Source of the DNA: Bacillota bacterium
GTDB lineage: Bacteria; Bacillota; Clostridia; Tissierellales; Sporanaerobacteraceae
Length of the DNA: 5,594 nt
Assembly: GCA_029779375.1 (NCBI GenBank)
Contig: JAKPAR010000100.1
Location: forward strand, 1 to 5,594
Direction of reading: 5' to 3'
In this document: positions 1 through 5,594 of the stretch, one piece after another
How the letters are laid out: the number at the start of each line of letters is the position of its first letter
Position numbering within the stretch: position 1 is the first letter of the stretch
Made by a program: the position numbers and the translations under genes
The notes under the pieces: model-generated
Seen by the model: the letters and a program-made list of their open reading frames with translations, nothing else
Database searches by the model: none
What the model was told of the DNA's origin: nothing

Positions 1-374
1 CAGATGTTAGAAATAAAAATATAGTAGATGCTGGAAAGATACTTACAGATTTACAATTTAAGTACAATACAGAGACTATAGAAGTTACAGAAAAATCCAT
101 AGTCATAGATCAGTTCCCATTACCTGGAACAGAAGTAAGTAGGGGCGCTATTATAGATTTGTATTTAAATGATAAGAGAAAAAATTCGAATATTATAGTA
201 ATGCCTGAACTTACTGGTAAAAATAAAGATGAAGTAATTAAAATTTTAGACGAGATGAATTTAAAATATAAACTTAATGGGAATGGTACTGTTACAAGTC
301 AGAAACCAAGTCCAGGTACAGAAATTGATGAAAATATAATAGTTGAAGTTGAATTTTCTGACATTAAAGAGTAA
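1..374 (+). CDS. spoVD: C-terminal part of a class B penicillin-binding protein with two PASTA domains (SpoVD/PBP2 family), 5' partial
   Basis: This is the 3' end of a gene that begins before the window. The frame is open from base 3 (first full codon GAT) to the TAA at 372-374, giving 123 visible residues. Two PASTA-type repeats are visible. The first starts at the window edge with DVRNKN (residues 1-6), has an IDQFPLPGTEV segment (35-45) and ends near residue 55. The second starts VMPELTGKNKDEV (66-78), has a TSQKPSPGTEI segment (98-108) and ends near 118. PASTA modules of this type sit at the C-terminus of class B transpeptidases, which cross-link peptidoglycan outside the membrane. The transpeptidase domain itself is not in view. 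Its place directly before murE matches spoVD of Bacillus, so the name rests on synteny. A PBP2B/FtsI-type division PBP is the main alternative, since two PASTA repeats are more typical of those. The internal TTG at 159 is not a start, because it lies at the end of the first repeat. Confidence 0.85.
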   Translation, partial: DVRNKNIVDAGKILTDLQFKYNTETIEVTEKSIVIDQFPLPGTEVSRGAIIDLYLNDKRKNSNIIVMPELTGKNKDEVIKILDEMNLKYKLNGNGTVTSQKPSPGTEIDENIIVEVEFSDIKE

Positions 375-377
375 TAT

Positions 378-409
378 ATTAAAGGGCGACTTTATAGTTG
401 CCTTTTAAT
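378..409 (+). terminator. Intergenic hairpin, possible weak intrinsic terminator or attenuator
   Basis: Bases 378-390 pair with 397-409 in a 13-bp stem with two G-U wobbles (core AAAGGGCGAC against GTTGCCTTTT) around a 6-base loop, TTTATA. It begins three bases after the PBP stop codon. Four Ts lie in the 3' arm, but the bases after it (TGATTTACAAA) are not a clean T-run, so complete termination looks unlikely. It could thin transcription between the PBP and murE, or protect or process the upstream mRNA. The pairing is read directly from the sequence; the role is inference. Confidence 0.45.
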
Positions 410-447
410 TGATTTACAAATAAAGAAAAAACTAAAGAGGTGAAATC

Positions 448-1914
448 ATGGAGCTTGAAACTCTTGTTAAAGGATTAGAAATTGAAAAAATAAATGGGAG
501 TTTAGATAAAGATATAGTTGGAATTTGTTACAATTCTAGAGAAACAAAAGAAAAATATTTATTTGTTGCAATTGAAGGATTTAAAACAGATGGTCATAAG
601 TACATAGAAGATGCTATAAAAAGAGGTGCTACTGCAATTATAGTTGAAAAAGATGTTGAAATATTAGATGAAGACATTACACTTATAAAAGTTAAAGATA
701 GCAGAGCTAGTCTTTCTAAGGTGAGTTCTAATTTTTATGATAGTCCGTCGAAAAATATGGAGATGATAGGGATTACAGGTACAAATGGAAAGACTACTAT
801 TACTTATTTAGTGCAAAGTATTTTGGAATGTGCTGATAGAAAAACTGGAATCATTGGAACAATTGGAAGCGTTATAAATGGAGAATTGAAAAAAACTGAA
901 AATACCACACCAGAATCATTGGTTATTCAAAAGTATTTGCATGATATGCATAGAGAAAAAATAGAGTATTGCGTTATGGAAGTTTCATCCCATTCATTGG
1001 ATTTAAAGAGAGTTATGGATTGTAATTTTGATGTAGGTATATTTACAAATTTAAGTAGAGATCATTTGGATTATCATGAAACAATAGAAAATTATTTCAA
1101 TGCAAAATTGAAATTATTTTATATGACTAGTAAATGCAATATAATAAATATTGATGATTTTTATGGACAAAAAATTGTTAAAAAAATTTCTTCAATTGAT
1201 ACTCCTATTCTTACCTATGGAATTAGAGAAAGTTCAGATATTTATGCAACTAATATAGAATATCATTCTAGAGGTGTTGATTTTGTATTAAATACACCAA
1301 AGGGCTCTATAGATATAAATTTAAATATTCCTGGTGAATTTAGCATATATAATTCTCTTGCAGCAGCTAGTTGTGGCTATTTTTATGGTATTGAGCTTGA
1401 AACAATAAAAAACGGTCTTGAAGCCGTAAAAGGGGTTAAAGGAAGATTTGAACTTGTTCCTACAGATAGAGATTTTACAGTAATAATAGATTTTGCACAT
1501 ACTCCAGATGGTCTTGAAAAAGTTTTGACTGCTATTGAAAAATTTAGGGAAGGAAGAATAGTTGTAGTTTTTGGAGCTGGGGGCAATAGAGATAAGACAA
1601 AAAGACCTATAATGGGAGAAACTGTCGGCAGGTATGCAGATTTTTTGATTGTTACTTCAGACAATCCCAGATATGAAGAACCAGAAGAAATCATAGATGA
1701 TGTAGTAGAAGGAGTAAAAAAAGTCAATGCTAATTATATAAAGATTGTTGATAGGAAAGAAGCCATAGAATATGCTATAAAAAATGCAAAACCTAAGGAT
1801 ATTATTTTACTTGCTGGGAAAGGTCATGAAACATACACTATTATTAAGGACAATATAATACCTTTTGATGAAAGACAAATTGTCTTAGATACTTTAAAAA
1901 AATTGGATAATTAG
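448..1914 (+). CDS. murE: UDP-N-acetylmuramoyl-L-alanyl-D-glutamate--2,6-diaminopimelate ligase (MurE)
   Basis: This cytoplasmic Mur ligase adds the third residue of the peptidoglycan stem peptide to UDP-MurNAc-L-Ala-D-Glu, using ATP. At 488 residues it is full length for the family. The N-terminal domain carries the CYNSRE segment (27-32) expected at the UDP-binding site. The central ATPase domain has the P-loop GTNGKTT (111-117), NTTPES (152-157), MEVSSHSL (177-184), FTNLSRDHLDYH (199-210) and the lysine in YFNAK (K220), which fits the carbamylated Lys of Mur ligases. The C-terminal domain has VKGRFE (330-335), DNPR (405-408) followed by YEEP, and AGKGHETY (456-463). DNPR is the motif linked to meso-diaminopimelate; lysine-type enzymes differ here, so EC 6.3.2.13 is the likely activity. 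The ATG at 448 is chosen because AGAGGTGA (436-443) lies just upstream and the N-terminus matches the family. It follows the PBP gene by 73 bases and precedes mraY by 26. Confidence 0.97.
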   Translation: MELETLVKGLEIEKINGSLDKDIVGICYNSRETKEKYLFVAIEGFKTDGHKYIEDAIKRGATAIIVEKDVEILDEDITLIKVKDSRASLSKVSSNFYDSPSKNMEMIGITGTNGKTTITYLVQSILECADRKTGIIGTIGSVINGELKKTENTTPESLVIQKYLHDMHREKIEYCVMEVSSHSLDLKRVMDCNFDVGIFTNLSRDHLDYHETIENYFNAKLKLFYMTSKCNIINIDDFYGQKIVKKISSIDTPILTYGIRESSDIYATNIEYHSRGVDFVLNTPKGSIDINLNIPGEFSIYNSLAAASCGYFYGIELETIKNGLEAVKGVKGRFELVPTDRDFTVIIDFAHTPDGLEKVLTAIEKFREGRIVVVFGAGGNRDKTKRPIMGETVGRYADFLIVTSDNPRYEEPEEIIDDVVEGVKKVNANYIKIVDRKEAIEYAIKNAKPKDIILLAGKGHETYTIIKDNIIPFDERQIVLDTLKKLDN

Positions 1915-1940
1915 TTTTATACAAGAGAGGAGAAATTACA

Positions 1941-2906
1941 ATGATTGAATATACAGATGCGATAAGGATTACTGTTATTTCTTTTGCTATAACGATTATT
2001 TTGGGTCCAATACTTATACCACTTTTAAGAAAGTTAAAAATTGGGCAAAATGTTAGAGAGGAAGGTCCTAAAACTCACTTAAAAAAAAGTGGAACTCCTA
2101 CCATGGGTGGAGTGATTATGCTTATTGCATTAATTATTACTACATTTACATCTGGAATGATGAATAGAGATATGTATGTATTGCTTTTATCTACTCTTGG
2201 ATTTGGGCTCATTGGGTTTATTGATGATTATATAAAGGTAGCTAAAAAGAGATCTTTGGGATTAAAGCCTTATCAAAAACTTATTGGTCAAATTATATTG
2301 GCGACAATATTGGCAGTTTACCAATCTCATACTTCTGTATTGGGGACAAAAATACTTATTCCTTTTGCAGCAAATAAATATTTAGATTTAGGAGCTTTTT
2401 ATGTGCCTTTCATTGTTTTTGTTGTAGTTGGCACTGTAAACAGTGTGAATTTAACTGATGGTCTTGATGGATTGGCTTCTGGTGTTACTTTGATAGTTCT
2501 ATCTTTTTTTGGGCTCGTAGCTCTAAATTGGGGTATGACTAGTACTTCTATTTTTGCAGCAGCAATGGCAGGTGCATGTCTTGGGTTTTTGGTGTATAAT
2601 TCTTATCCTGCTAGAGTTTTTATGGGAGATACAGGTTCTCTTGCCCTTGGAGGTGCTGTCTCAGCTATTGCAATACTTCTTAATTTGCCATTAGTCATTC
2701 CTATTGCTGGTGGAATATATTTCATAGAAGCTCTATCTGTTATTATTCAAGTCATATCATATAAATTGACTGGGAAAAGGGTCTTTTTAATGGCTCCATT
2801 ACATCATCACTTTGAACAAAAAGGATGGCCAGAAACTAGAGTTGTAGCTGTTTTTTGGATTGCAACAGTTATACTTTGTTTAATTGGAATTGTAAGTGTA
2901 AATTAA
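1941..2906 (+). CDS. mraY: Phospho-N-acetylmuramoyl-pentapeptide-transferase (MraY)
   Basis: This integral membrane enzyme transfers phospho-MurNAc-pentapeptide from UDP to undecaprenyl phosphate on the inner face of the membrane, making lipid I (EC 2.7.8.13). The 321-residue product has about ten hydrophobic segments, the first near residues 9-29 and the last near 300-320. Family motifs occur in order: KSGTPTMGG (49-57), FIDDYIK with the Asp pair (93-99), NLTDGLDGLA (170-179), FMGDTGSLALGG (227-238) and PLHHHFEQKGWPETR (286-300). The Asp residues of the second and fourth motifs and the His cluster are the known Mg2+ and catalytic positions of the family. AGGAG at 1928-1932, eight bases before the ATG, fixes the start. 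There is no murF between murE and this gene, unlike the E. coli order. An A8 run at 2081-2088 does not disturb the frame, since the conserved motif continues through it. Confidence 0.98.
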   Translation: MIEYTDAIRITVISFAITIILGPILIPLLRKLKIGQNVREEGPKTHLKKSGTPTMGGVIMLIALIITTFTSGMMNRDMYVLLLSTLGFGLIGFIDDYIKVAKKRSLGLKPYQKLIGQIILATILAVYQSHTSVLGTKILIPFAANKYLDLGAFYVPFIVFVVVGTVNSVNLTDGLDGLASGVTLIVLSFFGLVALNWGMTSTSIFAAAMAGACLGFLVYNSYPARVFMGDTGSLALGGAVSAIAILLNLPLVIPIAGGIYFIEALSVIIQVISYKLTGKRVFLMAPLHHHFEQKGWPETRVVAVFWIATVILCLIGIVSVN

Positions 2907-2916
2907 ATTAGAAAGC

Positions 2917-2922
2917 TAGGTG
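2917..2922 (+). promoter_or_regulatory. murD ribosome-binding site that decides the start
   Basis: TAGGTG lies six bases before the ATG at 2929. A GTG in the same frame at 2920 overlaps this element and has no good site of its own at proper distance, so the ATG is the better start. Confidence 0.75.
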
Positions 2923-2928
2923 TTTGAA

Positions 2929-4293
2929 ATGGATTTAAAAAATAAAAATGTACTTATTTTAGGATTAGGAATTAGCGGCGTTTCTACTGTTAAAGCTCTA
3001 GACAAATTGGGAGCAAATATTGTTATAAGCGATGCAAAAAAAGAAGAAGAACTAAAAGATTTTCTGGAAGAGATAGATTCTTATGGAGCTAAATTGTATT
3101 TAGGAACAAATGATATACCATTAGATGATATAGATTTGATCATAAAAAGTCCTGGAATTCCATTAGGGTTGCCTATTATACAAAAAGCCGAAAAACTTAA
3201 TATTGAAGTTATGACTGATATAGAACTTGCCTATAGATTGAATATTAAAAATAAATTTATAGCTATTACTGGTACCAATGGGAAAACTACAACAACTACT
3301 TTGACAGGTGAATTTTTTAAAAAAGCTGGATATCCATGTCATGTAGTTGGCAATATTGGTGTGGGAATACTTTGGGAAGTAGTAAATTCAAGTGCTAATG
3401 ATATCTTTGTTATAGAAACTAGTAGTTTTCAATTGGAAAGCACAAAATATTTCAAACCTAAGGTGAGTCTCATTATAAATATCACTCCTGATCATATAAA
3501 TTGGCATGGTTCTTATGAAAAATATATAGAGGCAAAGAAAAAAATACTTATAAAGCAAGATAGTGAAGACTATACTGTATTAAATTATGATAATGATATT
3601 TTAAGAAGCATTAAAAATGAATTGCATTCAAATGTTATATGGTTTAGCACAAACAATATTTTAGATAGTGGTGTATATATAGATGGAGACTATATAGTTA
3701 TAAATACTGGAAGTGAAAAAATAAAGGTTATGCCTTGGAATGAAATAAAAATTCCTGGTAAGCACAATCTAGAAAATGCACTAGGAAGTATAGCTATTGG
3801 ATATGCTATGGGAATAGATATTGATACTATGGCTAATGTACTTAGAACCTTTGAAGGAGTAGAACACAGAATAGAATATGTAACTACTATAGATGGAATA
3901 AAGTTTTACAATGATTCAAAAGGAACCAATCCAGATGCAAGCATTAAAGCAGTTGAAGCTCTTAAAGGACCAATTGTACTTATAGCAGGTGGTATGGACA
4001 AAGGGACTGAATTTGATGATTTTGTTAAATCATTTGATGGAAAGGTTAAGTCTTTGGTGCTTTTAGGAGAAACTAAAGAAAAAATTAAACAAACTGCAAT
4101 TAATCATGGCTTTAATAATATATATATAGTAAATAATATGAAAGAAGCAGTAAATAAGTGTTTTGAGCTAGCTGAAAATGGAGATGAAATATTGCTTTCA
4201 CCTGCTTGTGCAAGTTGGGATATGTATAAAAGTTATGAAGAAAGGGGCAGGGATTTTAAAAAAGCTGCTTTTGAATTAAAGGAGGAAAAGTGA
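2929..4293 (+). CDS. murD: UDP-N-acetylmuramoyl-L-alanine--D-glutamate ligase (MurD)
   Basis: This cytoplasmic ATP-dependent ligase joins D-glutamate to UDP-MurNAc-L-Ala (EC 6.3.2.9), the step before MurE. From the ATG at 2929 it has 454 residues, normal for the family. The N-terminal Rossmann-like domain begins with VLILGLGISG (8-17), the uridine-nucleotide site. The ATPase domain has the P-loop GTNGKTT (115-121), ETSSFQLE (163-170), NITPDHINWHG (184-194) and an EAKKK lysine near 203 that fits the carbamylated Lys. GKHNLENALG (277-286), EGVEHRIE (309-316) and NDSKGTNPDA (328-337) mark the domain junction and nucleotide site. SPACASWDMYKSYEERG (424-440) is the signature of the C-terminal D-Glu-binding domain and separates MurD from MurC, MurE and MurF. 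The GTG at 2920 would add three residues but overlaps the ribosome-binding site. It follows mraY by 22 bases, and its stop codon overlaps the next start. Confidence 0.97.
   Translation: MDLKNKNVLILGLGISGVSTVKALDKLGANIVISDAKKEEELKDFLEEIDSYGAKLYLGTNDIPLDDIDLIIKSPGIPLGLPIIQKAEKLNIEVMTDIELAYRLNIKNKFIAITGTNGKTTTTTLTGEFFKKAGYPCHVVGNIGVGILWEVVNSSANDIFVIETSSFQLESTKYFKPKVSLIINITPDHINWHGSYEKYIEAKKKILIKQDSEDYTVLNYDNDILRSIKNELHSNVIWFSTNNILDSGVYIDGDYIVINTGSEKIKVMPWNEIKIPGKHNLENALGSIAIGYAMGIDIDTMANVLRTFEGVEHRIEYVTTIDGIKFYNDSKGTNPDASIKAVEALKGPIVLIAGGMDKGTEFDDFVKSFDGKVKSLVLLGETKEKIKQTAINHGFNNIYIVNNMKEAVNKCFELAENGDEILLSPACASWDMYKSYEERGRDFKKAAFELKEEK
4279..4285 (+). promoter_or_regulatory. ftsW ribosome-binding site inside the end of murD
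   Basis: AAGGAGG, a near-perfect anti-16S match, lies within the last codons of murD and seven bases before the ATG at 4293. The in-frame GTG at 4290 would be only four bases away, so the ATG is preferred. The stop and start share one base in TGATG (4291-4295), an arrangement typical of translational coupling. Confidence 0.8.
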
Positions 4294-5396
4294 TGGCGAA
4301 AAAGAGAGCTAGTGATTTTACTTTGCTCTTATCTACTATCCTATTGGTATTCATAGGAATTATCATGGTTTTTAGTTCTAGCTGGCCTGATGCAATATAT
4401 AAGATGAAAGATGGATACTATTTTTTAAGGAAACAAATAATAGCCAGTGTATTAGGATTATTTATTCTATTTTTCTTTATGAATTTTAATTATAAAAAAT
4501 TAGAGAAAATGGCTACTCCTATTTTCATTTTGTCATTGCTATCAGGGCTGTTGGTATTTACCCCACTTGGCAGGGAATTTAATGGTGCAAGGAGATGGGT
4601 ATATATAGGCTTTACTACTTTTATGCCTTCAGATTTAATAAAAATAGGTTCTATAATATATATGTCATATTTTTTATCTAGAAATAGAGATAAAATCAAA
4701 AATTTAAAAAAAGGTGTACTGCCATCTCTTATCATTATAGGGATTTCATGTGGGCTTATAATTGCACAAAAAGACTTAAGTACAAGTGTTACTTTGGGAT
4801 TGACTTTGATTAGTATGGTATTTGTAGCAGGAATTCAAATTGTATATTTAGTAGTTTTGGGTGTTATGGGGGGCTTTGGAATATATAAGGCAATTATGGC
4901 AGAAGAATTTAGAAAGATGAGAATGCTTGCATTTAGAGATCCTTTTTTATATAAAAATGACTATGGATGGCAAGCTGTTCAATCTCTTTATGCATTAGGT
5001 TCTGGAGGATTGTTTGGGTTAGGTTTGGGAAAGAGTAGGCAGAAATTCTTTTATATTCCTGAGCCATATAATGATTTTATCTTTTCTATTATTGGTGAGG
5101 AATTAGGTTTTTTAGGTTGTCTAACGGTTATATTATTATTCTTATTGCTTATATGGCGAGGGATAAAAATAGCACTGAATATTGATGATCTTTTCGGATG
5201 TTTTTTGGCTACTGGTATTACTGCACTTATTACAATACAAACTCTAATACATATAGCAGTAGTCACATCTTCTGTTCCTACAACTGGAATTCCATTACCA
5301 CTTATTAGTGCTGGAGGTACTTCTCTTATACTATATATGGGTTCCATAGGAATACTTTTGAATATATCAAGGCATACGCAACTAGATAGGAGTTGA
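4293..5396 (+). CDS. ftsW: SEDS-family peptidoglycan glycosyltransferase, FtsW/SpoVE type
   Basis: This polytopic membrane protein of the SEDS (RodA/FtsW/SpoVE) family polymerises lipid II into glycan strands together with a class B PBP; older annotation calls it a lipid II flippase. The 367 residues form about ten hydrophobic segments, the first two near 9-29 and 45-65 and the last near 338-357. Family motifs are NGARRW (97-102), MPSDLIK (111-117), AQKDLSTS (158-165), QSLYALGSGGLFGLGLG (230-246), KFFYIPEPYNDFIF (251-264), GEELGFLG (268-275) and GIPLPLISAGGTSL (332-345). The Asp of DFIF (D261) appears to be the conserved catalytic Asp of SEDS enzymes, by my recollection of the family alignment. 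QPSE-type and SYGG-type consensus stretches are here MPSD and SAGG. The position between murD and murG is that of spoVE in Bacillus, so it may serve the spore cortex, vegetative division or both; sequence alone does not decide. The nearby PASTA PBP is a plausible partner. Confidence 0.95.
   Translation: MAKKRASDFTLLLSTILLVFIGIIMVFSSSWPDAIYKMKDGYYFLRKQIIASVLGLFILFFFMNFNYKKLEKMATPIFILSLLSGLLVFTPLGREFNGARRWVYIGFTTFMPSDLIKIGSIIYMSYFLSRNRDKIKNLKKGVLPSLIIIGISCGLIIAQKDLSTSVTLGLTLISMVFVAGIQIVYLVVLGVMGGFGIYKAIMAEEFRKMRMLAFRDPFLYKNDYGWQAVQSLYALGSGGLFGLGLGKSRQKFFYIPEPYNDFIFSIIGEELGFLGCLTVILLFLLLIWRGIKIALNIDDLFGCFLATGITALITIQTLIHIAVVTSSVPTTGIPLPLISAGGTSLILYMGSIGILLNISRHTQLDRS
5388..5392 (+). promoter_or_regulatory. 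murG ribosome-binding site inside the end of ftsW
   Basis: AGGAG lies in the last two sense codons of ftsW, ten bases before the murG ATG. The spacing is at the long end of normal, but no other start in this frame fits the conserved N-terminus. Confidence 0.65.
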
Positions 5397-5402
5397 AGAT
5401 AA

Positions 5403-5594
5403 ATGAAATTTTTAATTACTGGTGGAGGAACTGGTGGACATATTTATCCTGCATTAGCCATTGCCAATGAAATTAAGGAAAGATATAAAGATGCAGATAT
5501 ATTATATGTTGGTACTGAGAAAGGTATGGAAAGTGAATTGGTTCCTAAAGAGGGTTTTAAATTTAAGACTATACGTGTACAAGGCTTTCCTAGA
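5403..5594 (+). CDS. murG: UDP-GlcNAc:lipid I N-acetylglucosaminyltransferase (MurG), 3' partial
   Basis: MurG is a peripheral inner-face membrane glycosyltransferase that adds GlcNAc from UDP-GlcNAc to lipid I, making lipid II (EC 2.4.1.227). Only the first 64 residues are in the window, and the frame is open to the last base. They begin [20 protein letters not shown], which contains the glycine-rich GGGTGGH loop (7-13) that is diagnostic of the MurG N-terminal domain. They continue with [16 protein letters not shown] (33-48) and RVQGFPR at the edge, all in family register. About 300 further residues, including the UDP-GlcNAc-binding C-terminal domain, would be expected beyond the window. 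The ATG is six bases after the ftsW stop, so the gene is very likely cotranscribed. The fragment shows no damage. Confidence 0.96.
   Translation, partial: MKFLITGGGTGGHIYPALAIANEIKERYKDADILYVGTEKGMESELVPKEGFKFKTIRVQGFPR

Noticed and set aside
159..374. Separate small gene starting at TTG 159
   Set aside because: The frame is open back to the window edge, and the upstream part encodes the first PASTA repeat. The TTG is an internal Leu codon of the PBP.
409..437. Possible promoter before murE (TTGATT as -35)
   Set aside because: At 17-base spacing the -10 would be CTAAAG, a poor match, and the transcript would start in the ribosome-binding site.
1383..1727. Minus-strand open frame of 114 codons inside murE
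   Set aside because: It is antisense to the conserved C-terminal part of murE, its product is Ser/Thr/Pro-rich low-complexity sequence, and it resembles no family I know. It is a shadow of the real gene.
2081..2088. A8 run in mraY as a possible frameshift site
   Set aside because: The conserved MraY motif reads through it in one frame, with no alternative frame product and no sign of a break.
2094..2113. Imperfect inverted repeat ACTCC...GGAGT in mraY
   Set aside because: Only five outer pairs form before two mismatches, and the bases encode the invariant GTPTMGG motif, so coding constraint explains them.
778..3291. Near-identical P-loop coding stretches in murE (from 778) and murD (from 3271)
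   Set aside because: They reflect the shared GTNGKTT motif of paralogous Mur ligases, not a recent duplication or DNA repeat.
4490..4735. Minus-strand open frame of 81 codons inside ftsW
   Set aside because: It lies wholly antisense to conserved SEDS sequence and shows no recognisable domain.
5051..5347. Minus-strand open frame of 98 codons inside ftsW
   Set aside because: It is antisense to the most conserved SEDS motifs (DFIF to SAGG), so its openness reflects the constrained codons of the real gene.

Overview
The window is a stretch of the dcw (division and cell wall) cluster of a low-GC Gram-positive bacterium, and every gene runs on the + strand. The DNA is strongly AT-rich. Codon choice leans on ATA for Ile and AGA/AGG for Arg, and the ribosome-binding sites are strong AGGAG/AGGTG types. 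The order PASTA-PBP, murE, mraY, murD, ftsW/spoVE, murG matches the Bacillus subtilis spoVD-to-murG segment. Together these point to an endospore-forming-type Firmicute, more like Clostridia or Tissierellia than Bacillus by codon use. The taxonomic placement is inference; no marker here fixes the genus.

Layout: bases 1-374 are the C-terminal end of a class B penicillin-binding protein with two PASTA domains (SpoVD/PBP2 family, start off the window). Bases 375-447 hold a 13-bp hairpin and then the murE ribosome-binding site. murE (448-1914), mraY (1941-2906), murD (2929-4293) and an FtsW/SpoVE SEDS protein (4293-5396) follow with gaps of 26 and 22 bases and then a 1-base overlap. murG starts at 5403 and runs off the right edge after 64 codons.

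The genes form one pathway. MurD and MurE add D-Glu and the third residue (meso-diaminopimelate, judging by a DNPR motif) to UDP-MurNAc-L-Ala. After MurF (not encoded here) adds D-Ala-D-Ala, MraY moves the muropeptide to undecaprenyl phosphate to give lipid I, and MurG adds GlcNAc to give lipid II. The SEDS glycosyltransferase and its partner class B PBP then polymerise and cross-link it at the septum or, in sporulation, in the spore cortex. The tight spacing suggests one operon transcribed from upstream of the window; no convincing internal promoter was seen.

Nothing here looks like a new system. The points worth a second look are modest: the intergenic hairpin, the tandem PASTA domains on the PBP next to murE, the absence of murF between murE and mraY, off-consensus SEDS motifs, and the stop-start overlap between murD and ftsW.
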